Positions 24,869 through 38,600 of a stretch of DNA of 64,000 nucleotides are shown here, piece after piece. This DNA comes from Sinotaia quadrata (Eukaryota > Mollusca > Gastropoda > Architaenioglossa > Viviparidae). A model generated the notes under the pieces. It had not been told where the DNA came from, ran no database searches, and was given only the letters and a program-made list of their open reading frames with translations. The stretch covers positions 24,941,201 to 25,005,200 of the forward strand of contig CM054184.1 of the NCBI GenBank assembly GCA_028829895.1, given 5' to 3'. The position numbers were made by a program, and so were the translations under genes. Every line of letters starts with the position of its first letter. Within the stretch, counting starts at the first letter, position 1.

Positions 24869-25831
24869 AGAAAAAAGGCATTTTGTACCACTACCAAGCG
24901 AATGGTTGTTGTGAAAAATTCAATGGGACATTGAAGGCCGCGCTTAGAAAACTTGCAGATGAAAAACCGAAAGACCGGGATCGATAAATTCCCGCACTCT
25001 TATTTGCGTACAGAGAGGTACCATAGTCTTCTACATGGTTCTCGCCTTTTGAATTACTACACGGGCGTACTGTAAGGGGACCAATGATGATTTTGAAAGC
25101 ATTGTGGACAGACGAGAAGGTAAAGACAACGTACGAATGCGTTACCGACTTGCGCAACCGTCTAGAAACTGTAGGCAAATTAGCGCAATAAACTTAGCTA
25201 TAGCACAGTCCAGACAGGCTGAGTACTATAACAGAAAGACAAAACCTAGACAATTTGAAGTAAAAGACAAGGTATTATTGCTGCTTCCTGAAGTGCATAA
25301 TAAACTTCAGATGAGATGGAAAGGTCCTTTCATAGTCACAAAAGTTGAGTGGACTGAACTAAAGAATCCTAACTGGCAAGAAGGAAAAGATTTTTCACGT
25401 AAACTTGCTTAAGAGGTATGTTGACCGTGATGACCAACCCACCCAGACAGATTTTGTCGTAGCAACAGTAGAGACAGAAGAGGAGGAGGAGGGGGGGAAC
25501 GTCAGTGTCACCGGCACAGTGCCAAGTTGTCCTCTACGGAATGGCCGAGACGGTCAAAGACGTTCAGGTAAACGACGCCTTGACTGACGAACTGAAAAGG
25601 GAAGTAACTGAATTACTACAGGAGTTTTCATCAACCTTGACGGATAGACTGGGGTTGACTGACCTGATAGAATTCTCCTTAAAGTTGACTGACAGCAAAC
25701 CGCTACGTTTAAAACCATATCCGTTACCGCATGCGAAGGTTGAAGATGTCAGAGGAGAGATTAAGACTATGCGCAAATATGTCATAGGGATTTCATTCAC
25801 AAAGGGAGTCTGGGGGCTAGAGCTAGATTAA
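24869..25831 (+). pseudogene. Gypsy-type retrotransposon remnant: integrase end followed by RT start
   Basis: The integrase end reads YHYQANGCCEKFNGTLKAAL (E of the DDE triad kept in CEKFNG), then IPALLFAYREVP, FELLHGRTVRGPM and the downstream KDKVLLLLPEVHNKL and RWKGPF block, then NLLKRYVDRDDQPTQ and an acidic linker. After that comes the RT N-terminus: EVTELLQEFSSTLTDRLGLT and KPLRLKPYPLPHA. In-frame stops (24990, 25024) and frameshifts near 25190, 25390 and 25540 disable it. RT breaks off after GEIKTM. Gag, protease, most of RT, RNase H and LTRs are not seen. The order integrase before RT is that of Gmr1-like elements rather than typical Ty3/Gypsy. Confidence 0.85.
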
Positions 25832-27254
25832 ATAATGTTTAGCATAGGCTAGATGATTTATGATGTGTCATATCCACTGTGCATCTTTTGTATTTGTTTC
25901 TTAAAAGTGCATGCTAGTGCTTGGGAAACTGGTTAAGTTTCCAGCAAGCAGCAAGGAAGTATAATTAAACAACATTTTATTCCTTTCTTGTCTTTCTCTC
26001 CTCCTGCATTTCACATGTATACACATCGCAATAGCTATTTCTAAGAGACAGTATAAATTTCAAAGCAGCTCAGTGCACTAGTATGACTGACAAATGCCTA
26101 AATGTGCAAAGTGCATATTCTTATTTGTATTAAAGTACATGTAATAGGTTTAGTTAACAAACTTTATTGAAGGCTAATTATATTGATACTTGTATTATAT
26201 CAATATATTATATCAATGCATCAATACTTTCTATATTTTAATTACTGAAAGTTCAAACCCAAAATGTTCAGATGAATCTGAATGAATACCATATATTTTG
26301 TGCAAATCTTAAGTGAATGTCATATTAAGATCCCCACTAAGTATAAGTGTTTTCATACATGTACATTTTTATTACTATCATATTCTCCACACAGTAAATC
26401 ATAGTCACATAAATCATAAATTATACTCATAAAACAATACAGAGAAATGAAGAGGAATGTAATGAATTTGTACAATATTTTAAAGAAGACTGGATGATGT
26501 TAACTCAAATTTAAGATTGTGAACATTAATAAGTGCAAGTTAATTTTTTAAACAAACAGTAATGTTATCAGAACACTTTTATTAAACAGAAACACAACAC
26601 AAAATAATTATGCAAATTATTTAAAAGATTAATGAAAAAATTATTTTAAAGAACAATTTTATTTAATATATAATATGGAACAATATTTAAAGTACATTCA
26701 CTAAGTAAGCTTTATTATATATCAGAATGAAAAAGTTAAATATTTATTCATTATTTTAAAAATACAATTAAAATCAATATGTTGTCTTTAAAATATTTCA
26801 TCATTCATAGATCACATATAACTGTATATCAACTACAGTCATCTGAGCCAACAGTAGTAATCAGCACTTTTTTTAATTTGAGGGTATTCATTAAGTGGCA
26901 AATTGTGCTGATACAATAAGTAAGTCTATAGATCTCCTCATGTATTCATAATCTTTACAGATGTTTTGTACAAAAAAATGAGAAACCTGAATTATTTAGT
27001 GTGGTTTTACAACCATTACACTCAAATACATGAAAGTTAATTTTTAGGTGTGACTTCATAACTCTTACATACAGAAAAATTCATTATGAAAGATGCACAA
27101 ATTATGCTAGTTAGCAGTTAATGAAGTGTTTGTACTTATCTGAATCAGTACTTTATGTAAAAAATAAAATTAGGTAAAATCTTTATACTATTTTCCTTGT
27201 ATTTTCATTATACCAACATTTATCATCTGCTATATGGATGGTGGATCTTTGATT

Positions 27255-27410
27255 TTTTTCCCCTTCTTACTTCATGGCAGAATGGAAAAATATGATTTTT
27301 GTTGACTGATTATTAGTCAGTGGCATCTTTCATTTATCGTTCTTACTGTTCACAGCAAAATGAAAAAATATGATTTTTGTTGACTAATTATTATAGCCAG
27401 TGGACATCTA
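27255..27410. repeat. Two-unit direct repeat downstream of the gene
   Basis: Both units hold AAAATATGATTTTTGTTGAC followed by a TTATTA...CAGTGG block; they are diverged. Confidence 0.75.
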
Positions 27411-29542
27411 CTGCAATGAGCACTTGCAAGAAACATTCACAAAGCCACATTGAATCTAAAACTTATGGTTCCATTTTTAGTGAACAAGTCTCTCCTCAGG
27501 ATGTGATCTATGAACATTATATGTTTCGGTAGCAATGCCAGAGCACAAAAGTCATTTTAAAAAAAAAACTGTTATTTTTATAAACATCCTTGATTTTAAA
27601 ATGGGCATCATTCCAAAGTCTAGATTAGTATCTACAGATTTAACACTTTAACTGATCAAAACCCTTTGCAAAACAATGATGTCTTTAATAACAGCCATTT
27701 CATTTGGTTGAAAATAAAAATGTAGTCTTGGATAATACATAAGATTTAGTTTTATAGTGCACAAACAATTGACTGAAATTATACTATGTATTCAGTCCTT
27801 TAGTATTTGCACTCAAATACAAACCTGAACTTTTGAATAATTTGTACTGATGCAATATTTTTATCAGCAAGATTAATCACTATTACATCATTCGCAAAGT
27901 AACCTATACTGGATGACTGTAAACTATCTCTCGGCATACAGTTTGCATATGAATATGAAAATATAATTGGAATTATGTACTTATTATGTATGAAAGCTCA
28001 AGACTGTTTATGCTAGCTATCAGATTTCCATAAAGAAGTTATCAAATAGCAATGAAAAGAAGAAAAATTTATACACATTATCAAGGAAAGTGTGTATAGT
28101 GAAAACTAATAATAAATAATTCAAATAAATCAGAACACATGGCACTAGTTATACTGACACAATGGCATTCAAGTATTCATGTTTTAAAATTTGTACCTAT
28201 CATAAGTAATATGTAGAAAATATTACAATAATTATTTTTAATTTTACAAAGTACAGTTTATTTATAACAGTTAACAGAGTAATTAATATATAGTTAAGGC
28301 ACTAAAACAAATTGTTAATAAAACTTTTATAAAACTGTAATTATTTTATAATTTATCAAATTAACCAGAAAAAATATACTAACAAACATATGAGTTATTT
28401 CGACTTGTCCTTTTCAAGAAGAATTATGAAAATATATAAAACAAGTATGTAGATAAATAAGTGTAAATGGAAAACAAGTAAAATAAAGTGCTGATTTAGT
28501 AATAACGCTGGATAAGTCCAGAAACAAATAAAATATCAAGATACAAGATACAGCATGACATATCAAACATCAAGCGAATCATACTGTCCTGAAAGTATAA
28601 CTATGTATTGTACAATATCACATGGATTCTCACCCTAAATGTGCTAGTTATGATCAATAAATATATCACAATCAAATGATTATAAATCTATTAGTATTAA
28701 AGCAGTGTTAAGAATTATTTAATAACTCAACAAATACACTGATGACATGTCCATTTAAAATCAGTTAAAGCAATATATTTAAAGACTAACAACAGTAACA
28801 ATATTGTACAATATGAAATGACCTTTCAATAGTTGTTATTGACATTATTCTTAAAATAAATTATTTGTATTTTCATTATGTGCAAATGTTAGACATGATT
28901 TTACCCAATAAATTTTTAATTTGTAAAACCTCTGTTTAGTAAAGAAATATGTGTTCATTAATTATACCCTACAGAAACTTATAAATTTAAAAAACTGTGA
29001 AATAAAATGTTTTACCCAAATTTGTATTTACTTCTTTTATGAATATGGCTGCAGCATTTCAGGTAAAAATTTCATCAAAATCCAATGAAGTGCTTTTACG
29101 TTTTTATTTGAATGTATTGTTTGCATTAAAAAAAAAAAAGGAGTATAAAATTTAACTGAATTAAAATAATTTTAAAATTTAACATTACAGAATTTTTATG
29201 ATTGTTTAGTTTGTTTAAACCAGGCTGTTCACAGTATCACAAATAAGCCATTTGAATTTCTTCATAAAGGAATTTAATATAATATTTAAATGAAAACAAA
29301 TAAAAAGAGTAGCTTTGTTTCCACTTTATATTTTTTTAAATCATAACAATAGCAAGGTTTCTTTTGTATCTCTTGATACTAAATGTAAAAAAAGTTCTAA
29401 TACATATATAATATAATAAAGTTCTTTAGTAAGTATATATATATAAATATGATGAACATGGAAAGAGCCACCATTTTCAAAATGATTATTTCTCTTAATG
29501 CAGATGCACATAACAATTTTATCATCATAAAATGAAACAACT

Positions 29543-29548
29543 TTTATT
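29543..29548 (-). promoter_or_regulatory. Candidate polyadenylation signal of the aldehyde oxidase-like gene
   Basis: AATAAA on the minus strand, about 75 nt past the stop codon and the nearest canonical hexamer seen. The region is AT-rich, so other hexamers further on (for example 29103-29108) are alternatives. Confidence 0.4.
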
Positions 29549-29623
29549 GGAGGCACATTTAAAACATGAGTATTAGTTTGGTTCACACTACCAATTTTAA
29601 TGGTACTGAAAAGGTATTCTGAA

Positions 29624-29697
29624 TTACTGTCCAAATGTAAACTGGTTAAGGTCAAGCAAGCAAGCTGACTGAATGTCTTCCACCAATGCTGGGGAAT
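29624..29697 (-). CDS. Aldehyde oxidase-like exon w13 with stop codon
   Basis: 74 bp: (N)SPALVEDIQSACLLDLNQ followed by FTFGQ and TAA at 29624-29626. It aligns with the family's LDSPATPEKIRNAC tail but stops about 20 residues earlier than vertebrate members. Another minus-strand frame stays open to 29341 but does not fit the phase set by exon w12. Confidence 0.88.
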
Positions 29698-32600
29698 CTG
29701 AAACATGCATAAATGTTCTCCTCAGTACATTCTCACACTCATATCAAGGAAATAAATTCACTGTATATACTTAAACATTACCTTTGAGTAATATTTACTT
29801 AAGAGGTTTAGGTAATAATTATGCAGTCAAGCAAGATTTATTACACACATAGACTTCAAGCTATTTAAAGGTCTGCCTGACATTTTATTCAGTATACAAA
29901 ACACGATTTGAAAAATGTAAAACAAAGTAACTTCATTGTTTCAGAATAACTCAACATTAGAAAAGCCTTTAGTCTAAAATAAATTTGTAGTTTAAACTGT
30001 CACTTTGGGTACATGAGTTTTCAGCCTTCTTCCAGATTTTTAGCAGTTGTCAGTCATGGCTTATTTGACACCAAGAGGATCCAGTTACATTAACTCTCTT
30101 TTGTCTGTGGTTTATTTAATTATACTAAGCACCCATTTGACACTTGGGAAAAAGTTATTTTTAAATGTTTATTTTGTTGTAAATATGACTCTTGCAGCTG
30201 AAAGTCTTTATGAATTTTGCAGCATAGTGTAACAGTAAAAGATTTGATGGCAGTTTTAACAAAATCATCTGTTCATTATTTCACAAAATCATAGATAACA
30301 CTATTGACTGTTCCCTTTATCATAAAATCATACACTATTAACATATGCAAATACAGTAATCCCTCATAAACTGCAGGAATTACAATTTTTTTTAAATCAC
30401 CATGGCTGAAAATTTTCATGTCTGGACCAGTATTTGGGACTGAAATTGCTGATTAATTTTGCAATCTCAATTGTATTATACTCATCCAAAGCTTATATAA
30501 TAAAATAATCATTCAGTAAATAAATGAAAAAAATAATATAAAAATAATTATGCAAAATTTAGTTCAATGAGTAGCATTACTGTACAATCACAATTATATT
30601 ATTATGAAGCATAAATAAATAACTTGACTATACAACAATAGCTGTTTCATATATATTTTTTCTTATATATAACATTAACATTGCCAGTCCTGCCAAAATT
30701 ATGGTAGAATGAAAAAGGCCTTTATTGATTAGTTAACTGATCAGTTTTGACAGCATGTTTAAAACATTTATTAACCTACCTTCATTTTAAACAAAGATTA
30801 CTATTTAAATACAAAATAACATTATTTATTATTGCTTATATAATTTCCAATATAAGGAAAGTCACTAATATATATTAATGTATATATTGAGAGTATGAAA
30901 AAAGTACTTGATTCTATGCAAATATGCATAGAATTTATATAAACTTTAACATACATTTGTTCCATCACTAGAGACAAATTTATAATGACAAATAAGCAAA
31001 GAAACTTACTCAATGGAAAAAATGTGTCCTGTTGAATCTCTGCACGTGCTGCTTCAATAGCATGTTTGATGGCAAATAGGGCTGAGCTAGCCATCATTAA
31101 GGGTGGTTCTCCTGCAGCTGAAAGGAATACCGTAAAAGATGAATTATGTTCATTCTTTGGTTGGCTAAAGCAGTCAATTCTGAAATCTAAAATAATAACC
31201 ATGCGTTGGTTATTGGAAATTAGCATAAACAAGTGAGATTAAGCAAGATGCTAATGGTGATGATACAATACAATATTGCAGCAATTTTAGTGGTCACTGA
31301 AAAATCAATTACAAATTAATCATAAATTATAAATTTTAGCAAATTATAACTAGATCAAAGAAATTGCTGATTAAACCATAAATATTTGTGTATATGCATT
31401 TACATGGAGCTTAACATTAAAAGAAATATTTATAATATATATAATTTAATGTAAATATTCATAACATTAGTCTTCAGAGCAATTCTCAATCCTATTTAAA
31501 AATTTACATGGAGCTTAACATTAAAAAAAAATATTTATAATATATATAATTTAATATAAATGTTTATAACTTTAGTCTTCAGAACAATTCTCAATCCTAT
31601 TTTAAATTTTTTTAATTTGATCAGCAGCATTGCTAGTCTCAGTGATAAAAATCATTGTACATTAACAGAATAATTTGAACATTATCATTTCTGCTTTTCT
31701 TTTAATATTCTTCTTTCAACTGATTGCTGCACTCACAGCATAATTAATATTTTTTTTAATAAACTGTATTTTTGCTCTTTTTTCTTTTTTTAAAGTGAAA
31801 ATACTTGAGACCCAGTCTGCTAAAATAAGTCTTAAGTCACTAACAACGAAGATAAAAATACTTGAGACCCAGTCTGGATAAATAAGTCTTAAGTCACTAA
31901 CAACGAAGATAAAAATACTTGAGACCCAGTCTGCTAAAATAAGTCTTAAGTCACTAACAACAAAGATAAATGCTGAGAAGTAAATTGGGGACCTGTGTGG
32001 GTTATTTTTACTTTTCATTAAAACTCTCTTAACCTATACTCAAGCTAAACTATTAACATGAAATTATAATGCTATATTAGTAAAATGTTTTTTAAAGATG
32101 TAACCTTAGGCAACATGTAATTTTTTTTAATGCAAAATTCTTTTAATTTTGATTAAACAGTACATTTAGTATACTTGAGAGAACCCCTGAGGCAGATATG
32201 CACACATACACACACTCTCAACGATGTAATTACTTTAGTTACTGTTCCATGCTGTGTAAGATATGCTAGAAGCAGGCATAGATATGTTGTCATAATTATA
32301 ATATAAAATTTTGTAATTATTTTCTATATAAATATCATTGGGAGTGTAGTATTTACTGTGACAATATGAAGCCTAAAATGATATACATGTAATTATAATT
32401 TTATTAATTATTTTTTAATTAGTTAAATGTAAATTCACTTTTTCACATAATATATATTTTTCTTCTCTTGTTTTTCTAGAAGTGTGAGGAACATGTATGT
32501 ATGTCAGTTGCTTTAGGCAAAATATCTTGAGACAAGTAGATTTTCAATCAAATGTACAAAATCAATAAAATCTTATTAAAAAAATTCAACCCAGTTCCAA

Positions 32601-35600
32601 CCAGAAAAAAAGCAAAATAAAACACCCCCAATTATAATTATTTTTTTAATCTAAATTTATATTTATCTACCTCATATGTTAAAAACACCAAACACAAAGT
32701 TTTCAAAAATTATTCAGAAATAGGGACAAGCAAAACACAAAATCCAAACATAAGTACATTATTTATTTGTAAAATAATAAAGTGTCAGAAAAAAAAATAG
32801 CTTAAACCTAGTGAATAGAGAGTTGAAATTATCTTTTAAGAAGTGAACTACAATGAGATATTTGACTAATATAATGAATATAAAGGAAAAGGGGAAATTT
32901 TAAAAATAACAGTTATTTAATGGGGAAAAAATCAAATAGCAAATTGCAATCAAAATTAAAAAATACAGAAATGTCTGTTTTTCCATAAGCATTCATTCCT
33001 TCACATTAAAAAAAATTGAAAAATCATGCTCAACTTTGTTTTCTTAAAACGTAAACATGTATTACTTAAGGCCATCAAAAAATTACGTTCACATTAAAAG
33101 ATGTATAGCATACCTATTTTGTTCATCACAATTGCATAGTTAACTTGCAACACAATTTTAACTCAGCAAAACACCCCCCCCCCCCCCCTACTACTTCACA
33201 AGGATCTTCAAACCTCTGCCCACTCCTTAAAAAATAATATCCACATAATTTTTAAGTTTTTTGCTTTTTTTTATTGTCTGGAGGCAGAGAGCCTTTAATG
33301 AAAAACTAATACATTGACTTACTTATCTGATATCATCTTAGTATATATCAGTGTTAGATAACTTTGTATGTGCCTGAAAAACTCTCGTTAAAGCCCCACT
33401 AAACTAACAGAAAGGCAATAAAGCCCTACTAAATCAAGAGACAGACAGTAAAGTCTCACTAAAATATATAAGAACCAAGGAATTCTGGATGATTTGTTAA
33501 TGGCTTTTTCCCCAAAATTTCTTGTTATAATCTATAGCTGTCAAACATATTTAAAGCTGTTTTAATACATATTCTTCAACAGAGATAATTTTCAACAATT
33601 ACAAGATATAATGGCCTCCATCCTGTTAAGTACAAATATTATTAAACTTTTAACTATGCTTTGTTTTAAAAGTTACATAGAGAATCAAAAATCAAATCAT
33701 TGCTGACTACATTTACTAAGATATATTGAATAAATCATAAAATTTATGTCAGGAATAAATATAAAAAATTTCAATTTTGAATAGTTCAAATGTGAGTTTT
33801 ATTTCTCATATGTGGTGTATAAAGCAAACATTACATTATTCTGTTAGACAGCTAAGATTAATAAAATGAAGTAATATTTTCTAGTAGCATCTTACTCTTC
33901 GAGCGAAGCACTCCATTGGGGTTGATTGCATTTTTCAGCAGTGTTATTCGAAAATCAACCGGAAGCTCTTTAGGCAATGGTGGTTTGTATTCCTGTTGTA
34001 AAATGCAAATGCCAGATTTACTACATGAAATAGAGCATAATTTTTGTGTTTTAAATTACAAATAATACAAATCAAATTTAGTGTATGTTGAAGGATAACA
34101 ATGAGAAAAAATAATACAGAATGACTGTTCATAAAATGCATATTCAAAACACAAAGAAGTCACACATTCACAAATTTAATGATGCAAATATTAAAATGCA
34201 TATACATATATTTTGTACAATCATAACAATGTTTCTTTTAATTTAGAGCATTTATTATTTGAAAGACACAGGAATGTTTGGCAAATGGGCGTCACATATG
34301 TAAACAATCCCAAAAATTGAATGTCAATTTAAATTATGTAAGCAATCAAAAAAATGTAAATGAAATGTACAAGAGAATGTGCAAAATCTTTTAATGCCAT
34401 TTTACATTTTTACTACTTACAATAGAATCTATATATTCATGCACTCATTCCTTTAAAACAGAAAACCAAGTTGGAGTAAATATTACTGCAAAGTAATATC
34501 TTTTATACTGTGAACGGTGTCTGGTTTGCATACTCAATGTATATGCCATTCTTAATCATTAAAGTTCTCCTTTACAATGGCAAACTGTATCCTTTCATTA
34601 AATAAATCTTGTAATATGTTTCACAACTGCAAGTGTGCACTAAAGCACCTTACATTCTCACAATCTTTAGCATATTAGAGCAATTCAAATTTCAATAGAG
34701 ACATCAAAAATGAAGTAGAATTTGTAGCCAAATAGATCTAGAAAGTTTCATGTTATTGTAAGCAGTATATACTAATTAATTTTTTTTTACTTAGAAACCC
34801 CTTTAGTATTCAATCACATAGTTTTAATTTGTCAGGGACAAATAGCAGTAATGTTTTAGCATCCTAAGATTAAGTGAAACATAAATTTGTGTAAATTTGA
34901 AATCAGTATGCCAATTTAATTCAAAGGCCAAATGTAAATGTTTGATATGGTATTAACTTAAAATTTATACTTTCAAAGTTACAATGAAAATACAAATCTC
35001 AAATGCAGATCAAGTGCATAAGTATATTTACAGAATGAGACAAGCATTAATGGAAGTGGAGCTTGCATGAAGCAAACTAAAAATAAGTGTTTACCTATCA
35101 AGAAGGAAAGGAAGGAAAGTATTTACCCATCAAGAATGGCAGGAAAGAAATGTCAAAATAAGCAATTGGATATTTTAACCAAATGCATAATAGACAAATA
35201 TATACTGAATGGTTACAACTTACATACAATATGTCTACCATAAATAAGAAAGCATTGGATAAGAAACATGATGTGATTAAATGCCATTGCAATTAGTGAT
35301 GCTCTGAGAACTATGTAGCATCTGTTTCAAATATTTTAAAGAAAAAAATGCAATAAACATTGTAATGAGCACTATCTCTAACAATGAATGGTTCAGTATT
35401 GGTGAGTGTCATCTGCTTCAAGACAGAAAACACTTTTCATGTACCATTTTATGACTTACTTTTATATAAACATATATTCAAGCCATTGTTTAACAATCTA
35501 ATATTTCTAAATATGTTGGCTGCAACAACAAAAAAATTTCTAGCACATCTCTTAGTTATACATCTATTAAGTTTATGGCAAATGGGAGCAATTTATTAAA

Positions 35601-38600
35601 TTGGAAGACAATCTTTTTAAATAGGAATGTTCTAACCACTTTTAAACTGACTGTTTTACAAAAACTGTACAAGACATAAAATTCATAAAGTCATTCTCTA
35701 AAAGAAAATGCTATTCCAACAGTTCAAGTGGTCTGTGCAATGTACGTATTGTTTTAAAGACTTCTGACAGTGGTAGGTCATGACCATCAACAGCATTGAA
35801 ACTTCAAATCACTGGAGACATTGATATTTTCATTCTATGCTTTGCTCTTTTTTTTAGTTTTATGTTCTTTAGAGGGTGTGGAGGTGAGATCAGATATATT
35901 GAAGGGAAACAAGAGAATAGGCATTGTATTTTAATCTAGGATTGTTATGTTTTTGTGAGTACCTGCTAATTTTTTCTCTTTTAAGAGTCAAAACAATCAC
36001 TATTCTGTGATGGGAAAAGTTAATTATTATCAGTGTGGGTTTTTTCATTTAATTTTTGGGCACTTAAGAGAATATTTACACAATCTACCAGAAATAGAAA
36101 TTAAAAATGAATTAAAAAGGAGTGTCATTCAACATCTTACTATGAGTTAAATATTATTAATATTTTAACTTTCAGGATTTTGTATAACTGTATAATAAGA
36201 TAGTTTTGCAATACTCACATTCTCATAGAAAAATTTCAAAGTGTTGAAAAGGCAAAGGATAGATTAAATTAGTTAAATACAAATTTCAAATGATACCTAT
36301 ATAAACTAACCAAACTATGTATAAAGACAAAGGTAAGAAGAACAAAAATTCAGAAAACAGATTTAAATTGTTTATAAAGATATTAAGATTTGAAATGAAT
36401 AGTTATAAAGCAATGATAAAATTTTCTAACAAATGGAATTCTATATTAGCAAAAAACTTACCAGCATTGAAAAAATATCACTTTAATATATTTTAACACA
36501 AAGTTAAACACAACAATAAAGCATGGTAAACACTTTTGCATACACATTTTAAAACAAATATAAAAAAACATAATAAGAAGTTTTACACAAAAAGTTTGCT
36601 TAAAAATTAAAGAAATTAGATAGTACTATAAAAAAATCTTTTGTGCTAAAAAAATAAGTTCAGGTTTGGAGGTGTAAAAAAAGATATCTCTTTCTTGTCA
36701 AAATAAAATATAAGAGATGGATTTCTACGTATCAACTAAACTATTGCACTTCAAGTATAGAAAAATAAATTAGAAAACAGCAACTAAAAAAGAAAGAAAG
36801 AAGGAAAATAAAATGGTAAATTAACAATTACAGATATATTTGAAAAACAAAACACACTATTAAACTATTAAACTATAAACTATTAAACTATTAAACTATA
36901 AAATGGTAAAAACAATTACAGATATATTTGAAAAACAAAACACACTATTAAACTATTAAACATAAATACCCATGTTCCATCTGTCAGCATAACTCCTGTG
37001 TCAGGATCATATTTGATTTTTTCAGTCAGGTGGTATCCTAGCCCCATCATGAAACCTCCTTCCAGTTGCCCAATGTCAATCTCAGGGTTCAGACTTATGC
37101 CCCACAAAATAATAAAACATCTCTTTATATTCAGTTTTGAACCAAAAACAGAAATCCATATAATAAAATCAATGAATGAAGAAATAAATACCAACCTGAT
37201 CAAAGTTTTGATTTGTGTCAGTCCTTAAAAAAAAATCTTTTGAAACTGGTCATGGTGATATATCACAATATAAAAAAGTAGGTGCTTAGTGACAATATAA
37301 AACAGGTAAAGTTATAAAATAGTGAATGAATTATAATGTGAAGAAGAGTAGGCAGGAAACTAAACAAGACAATAATGTCATAAAGAGCACAGTTATAAAA
37401 GAAAACTCTATGTAATCAATGTAAAATATTCTGCTATTATATCTATATATATACATGTACTAACAATGTGTGATGCCAACACCACATAGTTAATAGTTAT
37501 GGTTATTATTAATTAATTAATTATCCATTACTAATTACAAGTGATGAAAATCTTAATTTATGTTATTAAAAATTATCTAGCAGACACCCACTTGTCTCTC
37601 TTACTTGGTGGATATGCAGGCACTATAAACATTTTCTCTCTTCCACAACATTAAAGACAAACATTTACCGTCACACAATATTTCTGTGGGTGGAAAACTT
37701 CTTACTAAAGGAGAAGATAAATCCATCTTTAATCTATATTTAGCAAGACCCCATCCACCAACTTTCTTCTCCAACATAAGGTTATCAATATGTGTAAGAA
37801 GGTCAATAAATTTAACAATAGATTTATTAAATCAACAATCAAATATACATACAACAAATACATTGGAAAAGATTACTTAACAACAATATTTCCCCAAAAC
37901 CACATCTGAATAATTTTAATACCTATACAGTTTTATATCCTAAAACACAATTACAGATTAGTGTCTACCACCACAGTCGTAGTTGTTTATAATCAGTAAA
38001 CCAGGAGATTCAGGTAAAACAAGGAAAGGCTGCTTATTCCCTGTAAATTATAATCAGGGAACAAATGCTAAGTTTCCAGTTTAGTAGAATAAGAAGAATA
38101 AGATATATGCACAGAGCAGGCGAAGAACTTTTATTTAACTAGATGTTAGGGTATGAGATGGTATCAATATTATTGTGGTGTCAATATTATAATAGACATG
38201 CATTTTATATATATATTGTGCCATCAACTTGGACATTTGCCATTTGACTTGTATCATTTAATTGTTTGCTGCCCTGGTTCTGTCAGTTCAGAGATGGCAT
38301 TTTATACAAATAAAATTATCACTATTACAAAGAACCTGTGTCTTGTTTTGTGAGTTTGTACAAGTGGCACTGCATGCAGAAGATAAAAAGACATGCATCA
38401 TCATCATAATCATCATTGGCATCTTTAACATTTGGCACTGATAGCAGGATACAAGAAGACACACAACATCATCAACCTTAACATTTGGCACTGTGAGCAG
38501 GATACAAGAAGACACACAACATCATCAACCTTAACATCTGGTACTGTGAGCAGGATACAAGAAGATACACATTGTCCTTAACATTAAATTTTGATTGCAA

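Larger units (their letters stand above)
25832..29623. other. CpG-poor region downstream of the gene
   Basis: 3.8 kb of AT-rich sequence with very few CpG. Apart from the 27255-27410 duplication and possible polyadenylation signals I see no gene or element; it may include 3' untranslated sequence. Confidence 0.7.
31118..33895 (-). other. Intron w11-w12
   Basis: 2778 bp. It has a duplicated segment with a period of about 102 bp (31399-31605), a three-unit 57-bp repeat (31798-31972) and a C run at 33174-33188. No mobile element is recognised. Confidence 0.85.

Noticed and set aside
29341..29706. 121-codon minus-strand frame overlapping exon w13
   Set aside because: Its frame does not follow from the phase of exon w12; the correct frame gives the family-like tail and a stop at 29624.
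31716..32018. 100-codon minus-strand frame with a repeated FIFVVSDLRLI motif
   Set aside because: It is a product of the 57-bp tandem repeat inside an intron; the unit length is a multiple of three so the frame stays open by chance.
36916..37203. Single-exon reading of the IDIGQLEGG block as a small gene
   Set aside because: The family match ends exactly at GT-AG borders (36970 and 37093), so only the exon is real; flanking codons are intron.
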